This document shows, piece by piece, positions 1-8,157 of a stretch of DNA of 64,000 bases. The notes beneath the pieces were generated by a model. The model was not told the DNA's origin. It did not search any database and saw only the letters and a program-made list of their open reading frames with translations. The position numbers were made by a program, and so were the translations under genes. The stretch's first letter is position 1. The number at the start of each line of letters is the position of its first letter. The DNA lies in contig CAYGYG010000015.1 of assembly GCA_964354155.1 (NCBI GenBank), positions 1 to 64,000 of the forward strand, given 5' to 3'. Source of the DNA: CAYGYG01 sp964354155 (lineage in GTDB: Bacteria > Hydrothermota > Tepidihabitantia > SM23-42 > CAYGYG01).

Positions 1-341
1 TTCACTGAATCGTATATGAAATCATGACGTCGACGGCGCATACGATTGAAACGGCTAACAAGATGTTCATACTCCTCGCCAAGAACACGGCCGGTGAATT
101 CGACAATCGTCTTATGCGATCTTGTCGCTGTCGGGAGATAACCCTTCGCATACATCAGTGCTCGACCTGCCCGGATCATGGCGTGATAGACAATAGTATA
201 TGACCAGGTGGGATCAACGTTGGCAACGGACGCGGCCGTTGCCAGATCCTTTCTTGCCCTTCTTAGCTGCGCTGTGATCTGTCGGAAGTCCGGCTTCACT
301 TTCTTTACGAGCCTATCTCTTAGAAATCTTCCGTAACTCAT
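1..341 (-). CDS. HEPN-domain protein, probable HepT-type toxin (3' end outside window)
   Basis: The reading frame starts at an ATG inside the end of the MNT gene (29-base overlap) and runs open to the window edge, giving at least 113 residues. It is all-helical in character and ends, as far as visible, in an arginine-rich stretch RMRRRRHDFIYD, which carries the R-x(4-6)-H signature of HEPN ribonucleases (here R-x5-H). In MNT/HEPN modules of the MntA/HepT kind the HEPN partner is the RNase toxin and the MNT partner neutralises it by nucleotidylation. The usual H-x-Y target tyrosine is not at its normal place (H-D-F, with a Tyr two residues later). The gene is too fragmentary to judge activity; family assignment is good, toxin role is inferred from the pair. 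Confidence 0.8.
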   Translation of the reverse strand, partial: MSYGRFLRDRLVKKVKPDFRQITAQLRRARKDLATAASVANVDPTWSYTIVYHAMIRAGRALMYAKGYLPTATRSHKTIVEFTGRVLGEEYEHLVSRFNRMRRRRHDFIYDSV

Positions 342-891
342 CTTCGCTGCCTACTATCATCGTTTTCTTATCCTGCAGGACTTCCATCAGGAATGGCTCG
401 CCCGCCTCTATCTCCACCTTGAATTGTCTGGGCGTATAGATCTTGAAGTTGATTTCGCGTCTCAACGCCTCTTCCAAACGATCCATTTCCTTGATAAGAC
501 GATCTTCATCGATCTGGCCGACCACTATCAAGTCAATGTCCGAATCGACCTTGTCTTTCCCCTTGGCAAACGAACCATAAACGAAGGCATAACTGACCCG
601 GCCCGTCTTATTCAGCAGATCACGAATCCGCCCAACCGGGCCGACCGCCTTGAAGACTATGCTCCTCAGCTCTTTATAAAACGGATAGTCCTTGTCTGCC
701 TTGAAGAATCGCGCATTGGCTTTGTATTCGCTTGACAAGATGCCCTCTTCAACCATTTTGTTGATCGTCCGCTGGAAACAGCCTGGTTTCTTGCCTATCA
801 AGCGGCCAATTTCCTGCAGGTAATATGCCTTGTCCGGATTCGTCAGCATGAGGGCAAGCAGTGCGCCTCGGTTCTTTGTTAATTCTCTCAT
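313..891 (-). CDS. HTH-fused MNT nucleotidyltransferase, probable antitoxin of HEPN/MNT pair
   Basis: 192 residues. The first ~65 residues look like a winged helix-turn-helix, and residues ~100-125 carry the minimal nucleotidyltransferase signature YGSFAKG...DSDIDL, with Asp118 and Asp120 as the metal ligands. MNT antitoxins of this type transfer nucleotides to the partner HEPN toxin. The start is placed at MRELTK rather than 12 codons upstream, because the upstream ATG lies inside an operator and next to the -10 box. Its stop overlaps the HEPN gene, so the two are translationally coupled, antitoxin first. Two identical palindromes over its promoter, plus the N-terminal HTH, suggest that it represses itself. 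Function as an antitoxin is inferred; the domain calls are secure. Confidence 0.85.
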   Translation of the reverse strand: MRELTKNRGALLALMLTNPDKAYYLQEIGRLIGKKPGCFQRTINKMVEEGILSSEYKANARFFKADKDYPFYKELRSIVFKAVGPVGRIRDLLNKTGRVSYAFVYGSFAKGKDKVDSDIDLIVVGQIDEDRLIKEMDRLEEALRREINFKIYTPRQFKVEIEAGEPFLMEVLQDKKTMIVGSEDELRKISKR

Positions 892-899
892 GGTTCTTA

Positions 900-914
900 T
901 ATGCAAACTGCATA
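900..914. promoter_or_regulatory. Operator palindrome 1 of MNT/HEPN operon
   Basis: TATGCA-N3-TGCATA, a perfect 6+6 palindrome around the predicted transcription start. Its centre is 21 bp from that of the second copy, so both lie on the same DNA face. The likely ligand is the HTH domain of the MNT protein (inference). Confidence 0.65.
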
Positions 915-916
915 CG

Positions 917-944
917 ATTATATGCATTATGCATACAATGTCAA
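917..944 (-). promoter_or_regulatory. Promoter of the MNT/HEPN pair
   Basis: Reading leftward: TTGACA, 16-base spacer, TATAAT. One 15-bp operator palindrome covers the spacer and -10 edge, and a second lies at the expected transcription start. Confidence 0.8.
921..935. promoter_or_regulatory. Operator palindrome 2 of MNT/HEPN operon
   Basis: Second TATGCA-N3-TGCATA copy, overlapping the promoter spacer and the -10 box, where binding would block RNA polymerase. Confidence 0.65.
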
Positions 945-969
945 GTGGTAAAAGGAAAGCTGAAAACCA

Positions 970-997
970 TTGACACTCGTTGTGTCAAAGCTATAAT
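970..997 (+). promoter_or_regulatory. Promoter with internal palindrome, acetaldehyde dehydrogenase gene
   Basis: TTGACA, 16-base spacer, TATAAT. The -35 box is the left arm of a perfect palindrome TTGACAC-N5-GTGTCAA (970-988), whose right arm fills the spacer, so a dimeric regulator could sit exactly on the promoter. Confidence 0.8.
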
Positions 998-1029
998 CGA
1001 CCAATGATAAAATCGCCGGTGGCCTTACC

Positions 1030-2475
1030 ATGACCAACGGGCCCGGCACGCCTGGACTCGACATAGAGGAAGTCATCCAGAAAGCAGTAGCGGCGGCAGA
1101 AGCCTTCCGCCGCTTGGATCAGGCGGTTACCGACCGGATTACTCGGGCGGTGTTTGAAGCGGGGTTCAACAACCGCCATCACTTGGCCAAGCTCGCCTGG
1201 AAAGAGACCAAGCTTGGCAAGTGGGAAGACAAGGTTCTCAAAAACGTCATCGCCACTCGATTCGTCTACAACGACATCAAGGATGTCAGGACCGTCGGCG
1301 TTGTCGCCGAGGACAAGGAACAGGGCATCGTTGAGGTCGCCGAGCCCGTGGGTCCGATCTTCGCCGTCACCCCCGTCACGAACCCAACCTCGACCGTCCT
1401 CTTCAAGATCCTCATTTCAATGAAGTCCCGGAATCCAATCATCATCAAACCTCACGGTGCGGCCCGGAAATGTTCGGTCGAGGCGGCTCGCATCATGTAC
1501 GAAGCCGCGCTCGCCGCCGGGGCACCAGAGAATTGCGTTCAATGGATCGGCGTCGCAACCAGGGACGAGGTGTTGGCGCTCATGGCCCACCGCAAGATTT
1601 CGCTGGTTCTGGCTACCGGTTCGGTCGAACTCGTGCGAGCCGCCCAGCGATCCGGCAATCCCGCCATCGGCATCGGCCCGGGCAATGTTCCGGTCTACAT
1701 CGGCCGGTCGGCCGACATCCCTTTTGCGGTCGAGCAGATCATCATTTCCAAGACCTTCGACAACGGGACGGTCTGCGCCAGCGAGCAGGCGATCGTCGTT
1801 CACCGCGACAATGCCGACGAGGTGGTGCGCGAGTTTAAAAAGCAACGTGCCTACTTCCTCTCCCGGGAGGAGATCGGATTACTCGAACCCGTGGTCTTCA
1901 ACAAGGAACAGATGGTCATGAGAGTGGAGATCATCGGCCAGCCTGCGTCCACGATCGCCGAGATGGCCGGCATCAAGGTTCCGGCGGACACCAGTGTTCT
2001 GGTCGCCCCGCTCGAAGAAGTCGGTGCGAAATCCCCGCTTTCACTCGAGATCCTGGCCCCACTCCTGGCATTCTACGTTGCCGATGATTTCGAACAGGCA
2101 ATAGAACTGTGCCGCGAGATCAACCGCCACGGCGGACTGGGACACACCGCGAGCATCTTCTCCAAGGATGAGGACAAGATCGCCTACTTTGCCTCGGCGA
2201 TGAACAGCGGTCGAATCCTCGTCAATACGCCGGCATCTCAAGGCGCCCTGGGCGGCACGTACAACAAGCTGCGGCCGTCGCTGATGCTGGCCTGCGGGAC
2301 GGGAGGGAAGAACATCACGACGGACAACATTTCGGTCCGGCATCTCCTCAACATCCATCGCATCGCCCAGCGCAAGATGTGTCCCTACATGTTGGGTAGC
2401 TTCGTCCAGGGCTATCTCGACGAACGTCTTGACGCTCGCCGGATCGACGAGCTGTGTGACTCAACCGATCAATAG
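1030..2475 (+). CDS. Acylating acetaldehyde dehydrogenase (CoA-acetylating)
   Basis: 481 residues, an aldehyde dehydrogenase superfamily protein of the EutE/PduP/AdhE-N-terminal branch. It interconverts acetyl-CoA plus NADH with acetaldehyde plus CoA. The catalytic cysteine is Cys249 in FDNGTVCASEQ, the form typical of the aldehyde domain of AdhE. A glycine-rich nucleotide-binding stretch (GIGPGNVPVYIG) precedes it. The length fits the stand-alone enzyme; no iron-alcohol-dehydrogenase domain follows. It is monocistronic or leads into the lipoprotein 140 bases downstream. There are no microcompartment shell genes nearby, so a fermentative ethanol/acetyl-CoA role is more likely than a compartment role (inference). 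Substrate chain length cannot be told from sequence. Confidence 0.88.
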   Translation: MTNGPGTPGLDIEEVIQKAVAAAEAFRRLDQAVTDRITRAVFEAGFNNRHHLAKLAWKETKLGKWEDKVLKNVIATRFVYNDIKDVRTVGVVAEDKEQGIVEVAEPVGPIFAVTPVTNPTSTVLFKILISMKSRNPIIIKPHGAARKCSVEAARIMYEAALAAGAPENCVQWIGVATRDEVLALMAHRKISLVLATGSVELVRAAQRSGNPAIGIGPGNVPVYIGRSADIPFAVEQIIISKTFDNGTVCASEQAIVVHRDNADEVVREFKKQRAYFLSREEIGLLEPVVFNKEQMVMRVEIIGQPASTIAEMAGIKVPADTSVLVAPLEEVGAKSPLSLEILAPLLAFYVADDFEQAIELCREINRHGGLGHTASIFSKDEDKIAYFASAMNSGRILVNTPASQGALGGTYNKLRPSLMLACGTGGKNITTDNISVRHLLNIHRIAQRKMCPYMLGSFVQGYLDERLDARRIDELCDSTDQ

Positions 2476-2615
2476 TGATTCAACTGCGCTCAAGATATCT
2501 TGGACCCGACCGCCCCCTTCTATTCCGCGCGGCGTGTGAGAAGAGTGTGAGAACCACGAGTATAATGAAAGCAGCGGCAATGATCAATCATGCACATTCA
2601 CTAGGGAACAGAATC

Positions 2616-3443
2616 GTGAATGGATTTACACATTTCTGGGGATCTGCGCCCCGGCTCCAGGCCGGGGCTTGCCTTCTGCTCATCCTCTTCGACTTGAGCG
2701 GTTGCGCCAAACACGATCCGTACGAGGACGGCGTGGTGACGATCGGGATATATGCGGATTCAGGGGCGGCCCCGGCATGTGTCACCGCCGCAATGAATAT
2801 GTTCCGGTGGATGAACCACCGGGTCGAACTGATGTACGTCGACGACCTCAACTACGGTGACCTGAGCCACATCGACCTCTTCTACTTCCCCGGCGGTAAT
2901 TCCGAACCCTACATGAGAATGATATCAGCCGATGGTCGGAACAATCTCCAAGATCTGATCCGCGACGGACGCGGCTATATCGGCACCTGTGCCGGAGCCA
3001 TGTATGCTGCCGAAGTCCAGACCTGGCGCGGGCGTTCATACACTCAAGGGCTGCTCGGCATTTTCCCCGGAACTGCCATCGGCCCAATCGATGAGATACA
3101 CCCTTATCCCACCTATGGCATGTGTTGGGTCAACCTGGTCAAGTCTCACCCCGTGGCGGCAGGTGAACCGGATTCAATGTGGATCATGTACTACTGGGGC
3201 CCGCATCTGGTGCCTAATTCAGAGAAAGATGTCGAGGTGGTCGGCCGCTACGCCATCACCGGGCAGAAGGCGTTCGTCACGTGTCGATACGGCAAGGGCC
3301 GAGTCTTCCTCACCGGCCCCCATCCAGAATGGGAAGAAGACGACTCCCGCGACAGCGTCTCCTCGTTCAAAAACTTCGATGATAAGGGTTCAGACTGGCC
3401 TCTGATGAAGAGCGCCACGGAGTGGTGCCTCGGCAACGAATGA
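2616..3443 (+). CDS. Lipoprotein with BPL_N / class I glutamine-amidotransferase-like domain
   Basis: About 275 residues from a GTG at 2616 preceded by AGGGA; upstream in-frame ATGs at 2565 and 2583 lack a ribosome site. The N-terminus is a signal peptide ending in a lipobox (LSGC). The rest is a biotin-protein-ligase N-terminal-like domain of the amidotransferase fold: YFPGGNSEPY, then the nucleophile elbow GTCAGAMYAA with the cysteine in place, and a histidine late in the domain (TGPHPEWEE). Members of this family in uncultured bacteria are common and uncharacterised. The substrate is unknown. It would be anchored in the periplasm, unlike true biotin ligases, so the biotin name should not be read as function. 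Confidence 0.75.
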   Translation: MNGFTHFWGSAPRLQAGACLLLILFDLSGCAKHDPYEDGVVTIGIYADSGAAPACVTAAMNMFRWMNHRVELMYVDDLNYGDLSHIDLFYFPGGNSEPYMRMISADGRNNLQDLIRDGRGYIGTCAGAMYAAEVQTWRGRSYTQGLLGIFPGTAIGPIDEIHPYPTYGMCWVNLVKSHPVAAGEPDSMWIMYYWGPHLVPNSEKDVEVVGRYAITGQKAFVTCRYGKGRVFLTGPHPEWEEDDSRDSVSSFKNFDDKGSDWPLMKSATEWCLGNE

Positions 3444-3453
3444 ACCGGCCCTC

Positions 3454-3481
3454 TTGATTTCCCGCGCAATCCCGCTATAAT
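3454..3481 (+). promoter_or_regulatory. Promoter of repeat surface protein
   Basis: TTGATT, 16-base spacer, TATAAT; followed 10 bases later by AAGGAGAG before the ATG at 3503. Confidence 0.75.
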
Positions 3482-3502
3482 ACAACCATTAAGGAGAGAT
3501 TA

Positions 3503-4654
3503 ATGCGAAAGGTTTTGTTCAGCCTGAGTGTTTTACGGTCAACGATCGTGCTGTCCGCCGTTGTCGCGATGTCGAGCGCTGACGCCGATATCTACCGGCC
3601 GGTGTCGGTGACTTTCGTCCCGCCCCTCTCGACCAACGGCGTTCAGGCCAAGGATGTAACGTCGAACTTTTCACTCAACATCATCGGCGGTATCATCGGC
3701 GAGGTCGACGGCGTCGAAGTCGGCAGCATCTTCAATGTCGACATGGGTAATCTCAGCGGCTTTCAGGGTTCCGGCATAATCAACGTCGTGGGCGGAGACG
3801 TCCACGGGCTCCAGACCGCGGGCATTATCAATGTTGTCGGAAACAATGTGGAGAATGCTCAAGTCGCCGGCATCATCAATGTGACCGGAATGGATGCGGA
3901 TGGTTTGCAGGCCGCCGGTATCGCCAACGTGGTTGGCATGGACATGAACGGTCTCCAGGCTGCCGGCATCATCAATATCACCGGCATGGACCAGGGCGGG
4001 GCCCAGATCGCCGGCGTGGTTAACGTCGGCGGTAAACTGGTGACCGGGTCCCAGATCGCCGGCACGGTCAATATCGCCGACAAGTTCGACGGCGCCCAGA
4101 TCGCCGGTTGCGTTAACATCGCCGGCTACGGCAGTGGCGCGCAGATCGGCATCGTCAACATCGCCAAACACCTGGAAGGCCCGGCGATCGGCCTGCTCAA
4201 CCTCATCGGCAATGGATTTCGCCGCCTCAACTTCTGGGCCAGTGATTTCTCCCTGGTCAACGTCGGCCTCAAGACCGGGACCTGCAATGTCTACGGCATC
4301 CTCACCACCGGCTTGAGTCCTTTCGACCCGGGACGCTTCTATTTCGGCGGCGGCCTGGGCGGTCACATCCCTTTTGAGCCATTCTACTGGGACATCGATC
4401 TAATCAACTACAACGTGCGTCCGTTTGACGAGTTCGGCCACGTTGACCAGCTCTTCAGTCTGCGCGGCAGCGCCGGCTGGCGGATCGGGGAGCGATTCTC
4501 AGTGTTTGCCGGGCCCACGCTGAATTGCTGGGTGTCTGATGCCGAGAATGGCTCAGAAGTATCCCTCTATGACCTGCCAATTTACGACACGAGGTCCGGC
4601 GAGACATGGATCAGAGTCTGGCCCGGCTTCAATGTAGGTATCCAGATCTTCTAG
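3503..4654 (+). CDS. LA_2272-type surface repeat protein
   Basis: 383 residues with a signal peptide (~28 residues). From about residue 55 to 230 it is built from roughly ten degenerate 16-residue repeats of the form A/G-G-I-x-N-hydrophobic-x-G...A-Q-x-A, as in the Leptospira LA_2272 surface-repeat family. The C-terminal ~140 residues are aromatic- and glycine-rich with alternating hydrophobic residues, like an outer-membrane beta-barrel or barrel half. Molecular role unknown. The repeats keep the opposite strand free of stops, so antisense frames here are artefacts. It has its own promoter and a strong ribosome site. Family call is fairly sure; location at the cell surface is inferred. Confidence 0.75.
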   Translation: MRKVLFSLSVLRSTIVLSAVVAMSSADADIYRPVSVTFVPPLSTNGVQAKDVTSNFSLNIIGGIIGEVDGVEVGSIFNVDMGNLSGFQGSGIINVVGGDVHGLQTAGIINVVGNNVENAQVAGIINVTGMDADGLQAAGIANVVGMDMNGLQAAGIINITGMDQGGAQIAGVVNVGGKLVTGSQIAGTVNIADKFDGAQIAGCVNIAGYGSGAQIGIVNIAKHLEGPAIGLLNLIGNGFRRLNFWASDFSLVNVGLKTGTCNVYGILTTGLSPFDPGRFYFGGGLGGHIPFEPFYWDIDLINYNVRPFDEFGHVDQLFSLRGSAGWRIGERFSVFAGPTLNCWVSDAENGSEVSLYDLPIYDTRSGETWIRVWPGFNVGIQIF

Positions 4655-4759
4655 GAATGGGCTCCGCACCCCCTGCCCTCTGGGGCCCGACACTCGTCCA
4701 TTTTTCACGAGACCTCCATTGCTGATTCTAGGTATTTTCTGCGTGGTTTCAGGCAGCTG

Positions 4760-5104
4760 CTAGGGATAGGATATCGAAACCGAACCGTAGGATGCCCAGG
4801 TCGAGGCCTGCCTTTTGTAGTCAGAACCCACATAGACCTCCACGGTGAGCGTACCGCTTTCGGCACTCTTATGAAAAGTGCCCCGCGCAATGTCGTAGTC
4901 ATTCTCGAGATTGACATAGAATGACTGCGGGGTCGTACCGCTGATCGAGCTCGAACTCGAACGGTTGCTCACCGTCCCGGTAAAGGCAAGCCCTGAAGTG
5001 CCGACCAAATAGAACTCGACTTCTTCAGGGTAGCTCGGTTCCTCGATATCCGCACAGCACAGCAGTATGGAAATCACGCCCAGAAGCAGAAACCTGCTCT
5101 TCAT
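4760..5104 (-). CDS. Small putative lipoprotein, leaderless
   Basis: 114 residues. The ATG at 5104 gives a classical signal sequence (MKSRFLLLGVISILLCCAD) with tandem cysteines at the lipobox; the longer frame to 5164 would bury this signal. The mature part is short, Ser/Thr-rich and beta-like, resembling small periplasmic immunoglobulin-type proteins, but I recognise no family. The promoter ends five bases before the ATG and no ribosome site exists, so the message should be leaderless. It lies divergent from the TonB receptor gene. Confidence 0.6.
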   Translation of the reverse strand: MKSRFLLLGVISILLCCADIEEPSYPEEVEFYLVGTSGLAFTGTVSNRSSSSSISGTTPQSFYVNLENDYDIARGTFHKSAESGTLTVEVYVGSDYKRQASTWASYGSVSISYP

Positions 5105-5109
5105 AGGAA

Positions 5110-5137
5110 ATGATAACCGAACCGCTAAGAAAATCAA
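5110..5137 (-). promoter_or_regulatory. Promoter of small lipoprotein (leaderless)
   Basis: TTGATT, 16-base spacer, TATCAT on the minus strand; the start codon follows after five bases. Confidence 0.65.
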
Positions 5138-5243
5138 GGGGGACGTGGGGTCAAATCTCAACATTCAACATTTCACGAGATGCCCAAGCTCCTGCCCCCT
5201 TATGACCGATCGTATCACCGAGGTAATTCCGGGCTCTTTCTTC

Positions 5244-5271
5244 TTGACTTTTACAGGAAAAACGCCATACT
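5244..5271 (+). promoter_or_regulatory. Probable promoter of TonB-dependent receptor
   Basis: TTGACT, 16-base spacer, CATACT; weaker -10 than the others in the window, but the spacing matches. GGGAGG precedes the ATG at 5310. Confidence 0.5.
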
Positions 5272-5309
5272 TCGCCTTTGACAAGGTTTTCAATCACGGG
5301 AGGTTTTAT

Positions 5310-8078
5310 ATGAAAAGAATCGTCGTTGTTTGCATCGCACTTGCGCCGTTTATTTATGCCGGAGAGTACGGAAGAATCCAGGGTATGGTCTATGATGCCA
5401 AGACCAAGGGCCCCCTGGAAGGCGTCAATATCATGGTGGCGGGAACCGAACAAGGCGCAGCCACTCACAGCGACGGCTCGTACCTGATTCTGTACGTCGC
5501 GCCGGGCAATTACTCACTCAAGGTCACCTCGATCAGCCACGAGGCGGTCATCCTCAAGGGCGTGATCGTCAACGCCGACCAGACGACGCGGCATGATTTC
5601 GCGTTGAAAGAAGCGGTTATCGCCCTGCCGGCAACCGTGGTTAACGCTGAGAGACCGCTGGTGACACCGACCTCGGTCACAACGACCCGGATTCAGACCA
5701 AGGAGGATATTGAGCGCAAACCCGTAATCAACATACCTCAGCTTATTGGTCTTACGGCCGGTGTAACAAAAGACGGCTACGGGACCCACTTCCGGGGCGG
5801 GCGGCCCGATGAAGTGACTTACTATATCGACGGCATGGCCGCGAAAGTCCCGATGACCGGTGCCGAAGCCGTCGTCATGGCGAAGTCCGCGGTCCAGGAA
5901 GTATCGGTCATGCCCGGTGGGTTCGAGGCCGAGTACGGCGAGGCCCTGTCCGGTGTCGTCAACATCATCACCAGGGAGGGCGGCGACAAAACCGAAGCGA
6001 TGATGCGCTACACGACCGACGAGATGTTCCAGACCGACAAACTCAATTACGGCTACAACCTCTGCGAGAGCTATCTCGGCGGCAGTGTGCCCGGGGTCAA
6101 ACGTCTGCGCTACTTTCTCTCGGGTGAGCTCTACAAGGTCGATGATTACGGACCGGACAACGGACTCGGTCTATTCAAAGTAGACCGGCCTAGAGCCGAT
6201 TATCGGGCGGAGACCCGCTTGACATACATTCTGCCGGGCCGGGGCAAACTGTCGGTCAGCGGATACAATTCCCGCGAGCAGTATACTGCCTACGCGCCCA
6301 GCTGGCACTACAATGCCCCGAACTACGTCGCCCGCACGTATAAATCGACGTTCGGCAATGCCGGTCTCAATTACAAGATCGGCGAGAATACGCTCACGTC
6401 CACCAAGTTCAGCTATCTTGACGTCGGACGATGGGTGGGCGCGAGGGATACGCACCAGGAGAACCATCCCGATGACCCGCGTTTTCCTCAGAATCCCCGC
6501 GAGTGGTGGGACGATTATCGGTACAAGGCCCAGTTCATAATGGACGACGACGAAGTGACCAAGGCCGAAATAATCGACACGCTCATCAACCATTTCATCC
6601 CCAGCGACGTCAATCCCGCGGATAACCCGTACGGCGTCTCAAGGATGTTCGTGGTCGGCAACTACGGTCTGTGGCGGTACTATTTCTCCACATCGTACTC
6701 GGGTAAAGTTGATGTCACCCACAGCATCGGACGGGTTCACGAGATAAGAACCGGCGTCAACCTCACCTACTCGGAGATCGGCGACTGGGTTAATGGACTG
6801 CCGTGGGACCCGCTGCCGTTCTACGACATCTACCGAAACCGGCCGGTTCAGGGTGCAGCCTACATCCAGGATCGCATGGACTGGGGCGGCATCGTCCTCC
6901 GCGCCGGGATTAGGTTTGACTACCTTGATTCCAAGGCCCGGGGCGTTTCCAACCCCTACGATACAACCGTTTGGTCATACGCCAAGCCAAGCTACCGGCT
7001 TTCGCCCCGCTTCGGCTTCTCCTTCCCCATAACCGAGCGCGTCAAATTCCGTTTCAACTATGGCCACTTCCAGCAGACCCCGCCCCTGATCAATCTCTAC
7101 GCGGTCACCAACCCGGAGATTGTCGTTCTCGCAATCCGCCGCGGCGGTCAGATCATCGGTAATCCCGAAATGGAAGCCAAGAAGACGATCCAGTACGAAT
7201 TCGGCTTCGAGAATCAGATCAGCGACGTCTTCGCGCTCGACCTGACGGCTTATTTCAAAGACATGTACGATCTGGAAACGGTGCGGGAGGTCATTGCCTT
7301 ACCCATGAGCTACTTTCAGTATACTAACGCCGACTACGGAAATGTCAAAGGCGCGGAATTCGGCCTGACCAAGCGGCTGGCCGACTACTGGCACGGACGG
7401 CTGTCCTACACTCTGCAGTATGCCAAAGGGACCGGCTCACAGGCCTTCGAGGCCTACTACGATTACTACAACGCCGCACCGGATCCGGTGACCGGCGTCA
7501 AGCCGCCCATACCGGCTATCGACTTCTGGTTGGACTTCGACGAACGGCACATGGTCGTTGCGGACTTCGGCCTCCAATTTCCCCAGGACTTCACCATCAT
7601 GCCGCTGCGCGACGCGGTTATCTCATTCGTCACGACTTTCCATTCCGGACAGCCCTACACGCCAACCACTCTGAAAGGCGAAAAAATCGGCACCACCAAT
7701 TGTGCCCGCAAGCCAAGCTATACTAACACCGATCTGATGGTTAGTAAGAACATACCGGTTGGACCGTTGGGACTGGGCCTCTATTGCTCGATCAATAACC
7801 TCTTCGACACCGAACAGGTGCGGGAAGTCCATTCCTATTCGGGCAAACCGGATTGGGACGGCAAGGACGTGAATTACAGTCCGGCTCAGTTCAGCAACCT
7901 GACGATCTTCTCCGGTTACTATCACCCGGCGACCGACATGAATCATGACGGTGTCGCCAGTTCCCTCGAACGCTATACCGGGTACATGGATGCGCGCCGC
8001 TTCTTGCAGAATGACCCCGGCAACTACATGCCCTCCTTCCGCCTGAGGCTGGGCGCCTCGATCAAACTTCAAATGTAG
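5310..8078 (+). CDS. TonB-dependent receptor with carboxypeptidase-regulatory-like domain
   Basis: 922 residues. Start chosen at 5310 because GGGAGG lies seven bases before it and it gives a clean signal peptide (MKRIVVVCIALAPFIYAG); the frame is open further upstream without sense. Residues ~20-105 form a CarboxypepD_reg-like (Ig-like) domain, ~125-235 the plug (FRGGRPDEVTYYIDG, then GALSGVVNI-type end), and the remainder a 22-strand barrel with many aromatic strand ends. Such receptors import large or scarce ligands energised by TonB/ExbBD. There is no SusD partner, siderophore gene or TonB beside it, so the ligand is unknown. Family call is secure. Confidence 0.9.
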   Translation: MKRIVVVCIALAPFIYAGEYGRIQGMVYDAKTKGPLEGVNIMVAGTEQGAATHSDGSYLILYVAPGNYSLKVTSISHEAVILKGVIVNADQTTRHDFALKEAVIALPATVVNAERPLVTPTSVTTTRIQTKEDIERKPVINIPQLIGLTAGVTKDGYGTHFRGGRPDEVTYYIDGMAAKVPMTGAEAVVMAKSAVQEVSVMPGGFEAEYGEALSGVVNIITREGGDKTEAMMRYTTDEMFQTDKLNYGYNLCESYLGGSVPGVKRLRYFLSGELYKVDDYGPDNGLGLFKVDRPRADYRAETRLTYILPGRGKLSVSGYNSREQYTAYAPSWHYNAPNYVARTYKSTFGNAGLNYKIGENTLTSTKFSYLDVGRWVGARDTHQENHPDDPRFPQNPREWWDDYRYKAQFIMDDDEVTKAEIIDTLINHFIPSDVNPADNPYGVSRMFVVGNYGLWRYYFSTSYSGKVDVTHSIGRVHEIRTGVNLTYSEIGDWVNGLPWDPLPFYDIYRNRPVQGAAYIQDRMDWGGIVLRAGIRFDYLDSKARGVSNPYDTTVWSYAKPSYRLSPRFGFSFPITERVKFRFNYGHFQQTPPLINLYAVTNPEIVVLAIRRGGQIIGNPEMEAKKTIQYEFGFENQISDVFALDLTAYFKDMYDLETVREVIALPMSYFQYTNADYGNVKGAEFGLTKRLADYWHGRLSYTLQYAKGTGSQAFEAYYDYYNAAPDPVTGVKPPIPAIDFWLDFDERHMVVADFGLQFPQDFTIMPLRDAVISFVTTFHSGQPYTPTTLKGEKIGTTNCARKPSYTNTDLMVSKNIPVGPLGLGLYCSINNLFDTEQVREVHSYSGKPDWDGKDVNYSPAQFSNLTIFSGYYHPATDMNHDGVASSLERYTGYMDARRFLQNDPGNYMPSFRLRLGASIKLQM

Positions 8079-8087
8079 CGGGGAAGC

Positions 8088-8139
8088 ATCCCGGCGGTTG
8101 ATTCAAAAAATCGAGATAACGGTTTGAATGCCGGGATGG
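8088..8139. terminator. Stem between convergent genes
   Basis: Perfect 9-bp inverted repeat CATCCCGGC / GCCGGGATG with a 34-base A-rich loop, between the stops of the converging receptor and cyclase genes. It may stop transcription from both sides; there is no clear U-tract. Confidence 0.4.
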
Positions 8140-8157
8140 GCACAGCTAAAGAACCTG

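Noticed and set aside
3671..4366. 231-codon open frame antisense to the surface-repeat gene
   Set aside because: It exists because the 48-base repeats carry no stop on the other strand; it has no ribosome site or family features.
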